Assembly (NCBI GenBank): GCA_000320545.1
Contig: ADNK01001597.1
Location: 1 to 59,601 of the forward strand
From: Bigelowiella natans CCMP2755
Lineage: Eukaryota > Cercozoa > Chlorarachniophyceae
Direction: 5' to 3'
Length of the DNA stretch: 59,601 bases
The notes under the pieces are model-generated. The model saw only the letters and a list, made by a program, of their open reading frames with translations, searched no databases and was not told where the DNA came from. This document shows positions 57,231-59,601 of the stretch, in pieces. Every line of letters begins with the position of its first letter. Position 1 is the first letter of the stretch. The position numbers and the translations under genes were made by a program.

Positions 57231-57985
57231 AACCCTAATCTTTTCTCCCCGTTTTCTGCAAGGAAATGATCATAGCTTTGCCGTTTTGGTGTCATGGTAG
57301 GCGGCCGCCCAAGAGAACCTTCGTCGAATTTTGTCAGTTAGCGAGCAGAGACCGGGGAGGGGGGGGGGGGAGGGGCAATAAAACATTCAGACGAAGAACC
57401 CCCAGAGGAATATTTTGGTTGTGTACACGGTCATTCTTGTGCTAAAAAAGAGTCCATTTTTTTCCCCACAGAGGCCTCAGTCTAAACTCTGGCAGTTCTT
57501 TTTTTTTTTAAATACATTAGCGGGCGGATAAAGCCCATTTGCCCTTTGTTGTCCCCCACACTTTTAGAATTTTCAAAACCTTTTTCTTTTTTTTTTTTTT
57601 TTTTTTTTTTTTTCCCCTCCCCCCCCCCCCCCCCCCTTCTGTGGCCCTACTAATGTTGATTCGTCCGATGATGCTTTCGACTACTAGGCACAACCAAATC
57701 CAGGATCTCAAAGGAAATATCCGAGTCTTCATTAGAGTCAGGACTCCTCGAAACCAACAGCTACCTGCCACCGAGGAGCCCTCCTCCTCAACCTCCTCCT
57801 CATCATCATCATTAGCAGCAGCAGCAGCAGCAGCAGAGCAGGAGGAGCAACGTCAGTTTGTACAATACCCCGCCAACACGGACAAAAGGGGGATTGTTGT
57901 GTCGGTTCCGTCCAAGTCGGCCACAGGAGAGGAAAGAACACCCAAGAAGCATGACTTCATGTTTGACCGGTAAAAGGACCGATCA

Positions 57986-58026
<41 letters not shown>

Positions 58027-59601
58027 CTGATGATGATGTGTTTAAAAAGTTGACATTTACCACCACCACCCATTACCACCACTGCATAAACACCACCAAG
58101 ACGATGACGACGACGACGTTTTGATGATGATGATGTTCAGGATCAAAGCTATTAATCACTGCGAATTCTCGCATTTACTAACTTCCCCGTCCCTTGATTG
58201 TGGTTTTATCCCAGAGTATTCACTCCTTGTGCAGATCAAATGGCTATATTTGGAGAGGTAGTATAGGGAGGGGGGACAGCATTTAAGGGGTGCTCCTAAT
58301 TGCTACTAATGGTAGTGTCGTTAGGAATGATCTTTTGGTCTGAAATGTGCCTTATTATTATTATTATTATTATTATTGTTTGTTATTATTATTATTTTTC
58401 TCAGGTTTCTCACTTCATCCAATCAGCACTTGATGGGAAGAAGGTGATAAGCCGTATTACTCATTACTCAACACAACACTGACTCCTATTTTATTTTATG
58501 AGATTGCTACGAAATTCTAGGATAAAACGATGCCTACCCTCTCCCTCTCTAACCCTAACCCTAATCCCTCTCCCTCTCCCTCTCCCTCTCTCTTTACTTA
58601 GGTCTGTATCTTTGCATACGGGCAAACTGGAAGTGGAAAGACTTACACACGTCAGAACTGAACAACATCATCATCATCATCACCCGCAACAGAAAAGAAC
58701 GAAATCATGGAATGTGCTCGCTTCTACATTTAAGGAGGGGGGGGGGGGATGCTGAACGGAGCCATGATCGTTTATCATTTCCCTTACGACTCGATCCAAA
58801 ACATTGTGGCCCTTTGAAGATATTTCTGATTTTGACTCATTTCCTTCCTATCCTGCCCTTCACGCACGTGTATGTGTACAGTCCAAGGCCCGAGCGTGAA
58901 TCCGGCAGATACGCAAAGGTAATTATTATGCTCTGTGCATATAAAACAGTAGTACCGCTACCTTGTGTCTCAGCGGTCGTGTATGCACGCACAATTGTAA
59001 CAATGTGCGTGTTTTTGAGTAATTTATCACAATTCAGAGGAATCACCCCCAGAGCAGTAGAAGCTATCTTTTCGCAAGCAGAGAAGCTTAAAATGAAGGG
59101 ATGGACGTACAAGTTTAAGGTGAAATAGCCACGGTGCTCAGCAGCGAATAACTATGCTTCTGATCTCCTTGGGCATGCTCTGGAGATTGGTTTTTTCTTT
59201 GGATGGAAGTTTTTGCATGTATATTATGTAGAAACATGTGCATATACTCCCTAAATCTTCTTTATATTTGACACCCTATCACCATTGTTTCCTTGTTATT
59301 GATATAATGCTCTGATAATTGCTGCCGATGTCACCCTTGCTTGCCGCTGCTACTGCTGCTAATATGGCCCTCATCGTACATCTCTGTAGATATCCGTCTT
59401 GGAGGTCTACAACGAGCGTATTCGTGACCTTCTTCCCCAGCAGAACAAAGGCTCAAATTCTTCTGTCGATGCTGCCGTTCTGATGCCGCCACCACCACCA
59501 GCAGCAGCAGCAGCCTCCTCCTCCTCCTCCTCCTCCTCCTCCTCCTCCTCATCTCCAGAGAACAATAATGGCAAACAGTCAGTCCCAACTCCTTCCCCAA
59601 A
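55138..59601 (+). CDS. Kinesin-14 (C-terminal motor), cut at window end
   Basis: Kinesin-14 motors move to microtubule minus ends, mainly in spindles. Exons 55138-55305, 55479-55953, 56077-56309, 56503-56542, 56678-56721, 56930-57166, 57301-57332, 57688-57969, 58215-58257, 58405-58443, 58602-58650, 58882-58918, 59038-59119 and 59390 onward join in phase. The tail is basic and Lys/Ser-rich. A coiled coil (LEKERDTLQEEL, then KSLLEEKQELVVQKEEVEAN) leads into HNQIQDLKGNIRVFIRVRTP, the kinesin-14 neck-motor junction. FMFDRVFTPC, the P-loop FAYGQTGSGKTYT, RGITPRAVEAIF and LEVYNERIRDLLP follow. Switch I, switch II and the end lie beyond the window. The motor carries Ser, Ala and Pro runs encoded by triplet repeats. 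Confidence 0.94.
57190..57226. repeat. (GA)n microsatellite
   Basis: GA repeat in the kinesin intron between 57166 and 57301. Confidence 0.9.
57584..57636. repeat. Poly-T then poly-C tract
   Basis: A run of about 30 T followed by C-rich sequence in the kinesin intron before the acceptor at 57687. Length is prone to sequencing error. Confidence 0.85.

Noticed and set aside
1-59601. tRNA, rRNA or other structured RNA genes
   Set aside because: None recognised on reading. A tRNA or covariance-model scan was not possible, so absence is not proven.

Overview
This is nuclear DNA of a photosynthetic eukaryote. Nearly every recognisable gene is split by many GT-AG introns, and the window carries an LTR retrotransposon, LINE remnants and very many microsatellites. 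Three genes act in the plastid: digalactosyldiacylglycerol synthase, Mg-protoporphyrin IX methyltransferase and a thylakoid-lumen FKBP. The methyltransferase begins with a secretory signal peptide followed by a transit-peptide-like stretch, and the FKBP has a hydrophobic leader followed by a twin-arginine motif. That pattern fits an alga with a secondary (complex) plastid. I cannot name the lineage from sequence alone.

Layout, left to right. 1-2963: repeat-rich, nothing recognised. 2964-7799 (+): DGD synthase, 5' end not found. 7800-12426: GC-rich spacer holding a 2.2 kb non-autonomous LTR element (9717-11941, TSD ACTG) and an inverted LTR-like fragment. 12427-18004 (+): a large multidomain protein (SH3-like, C2H2, LRR, possible bromodomain) and a second reading frame sharing a duplicated module with it. 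18568-21494 (-): GPN-loop GTPase 2. 23597-26214 (-): ChlM. 26492-27409 (+): unknown membrane protein. 27645-28572 (-): unknown membrane protein, divergent from the FKBP gene 28716-30475 (+). 31147-32090 (-) and 32455-33794 (+): MsrB and MsrA, head to head. 35436-36816 (+): secreted PHB-depolymerase-like esterase. 37534-43448 (-): complete Ty3/gypsy element with identical-looking 326 bp LTRs and TSD ATTC. 43963-46600: possible unrecognised gene. 47177-47809 (-): LINE 3' end. 48565-54511 (-): USP32-like deubiquitinase. 55138-59601 (+): kinesin-14, cut by the window end.

Exon borders were set by hand from splice sites, reading-frame phase and remembered family motifs. For ChlM (354 aa), GPN2 (378 aa), MsrB (165 aa), the esterase (370 aa), the 263-aa protein and the deubiquitinase, the exon lengths sum to a whole open frame, which supports the models. 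The most interesting items are: an 8-mer (TGCGACAA/TTGTCGCA) that recurs near gene starts and in both LTR families; a deletion derivative that shares its tail domain, primer site and polypurine tract with the full element; a 199-bp template-switch insertion that splits gag from pol; the paired MsrA/MsrB genes; and a deubiquitinase combining EF-hands, a Tudor-knot-like insert and a CaaX-like end.
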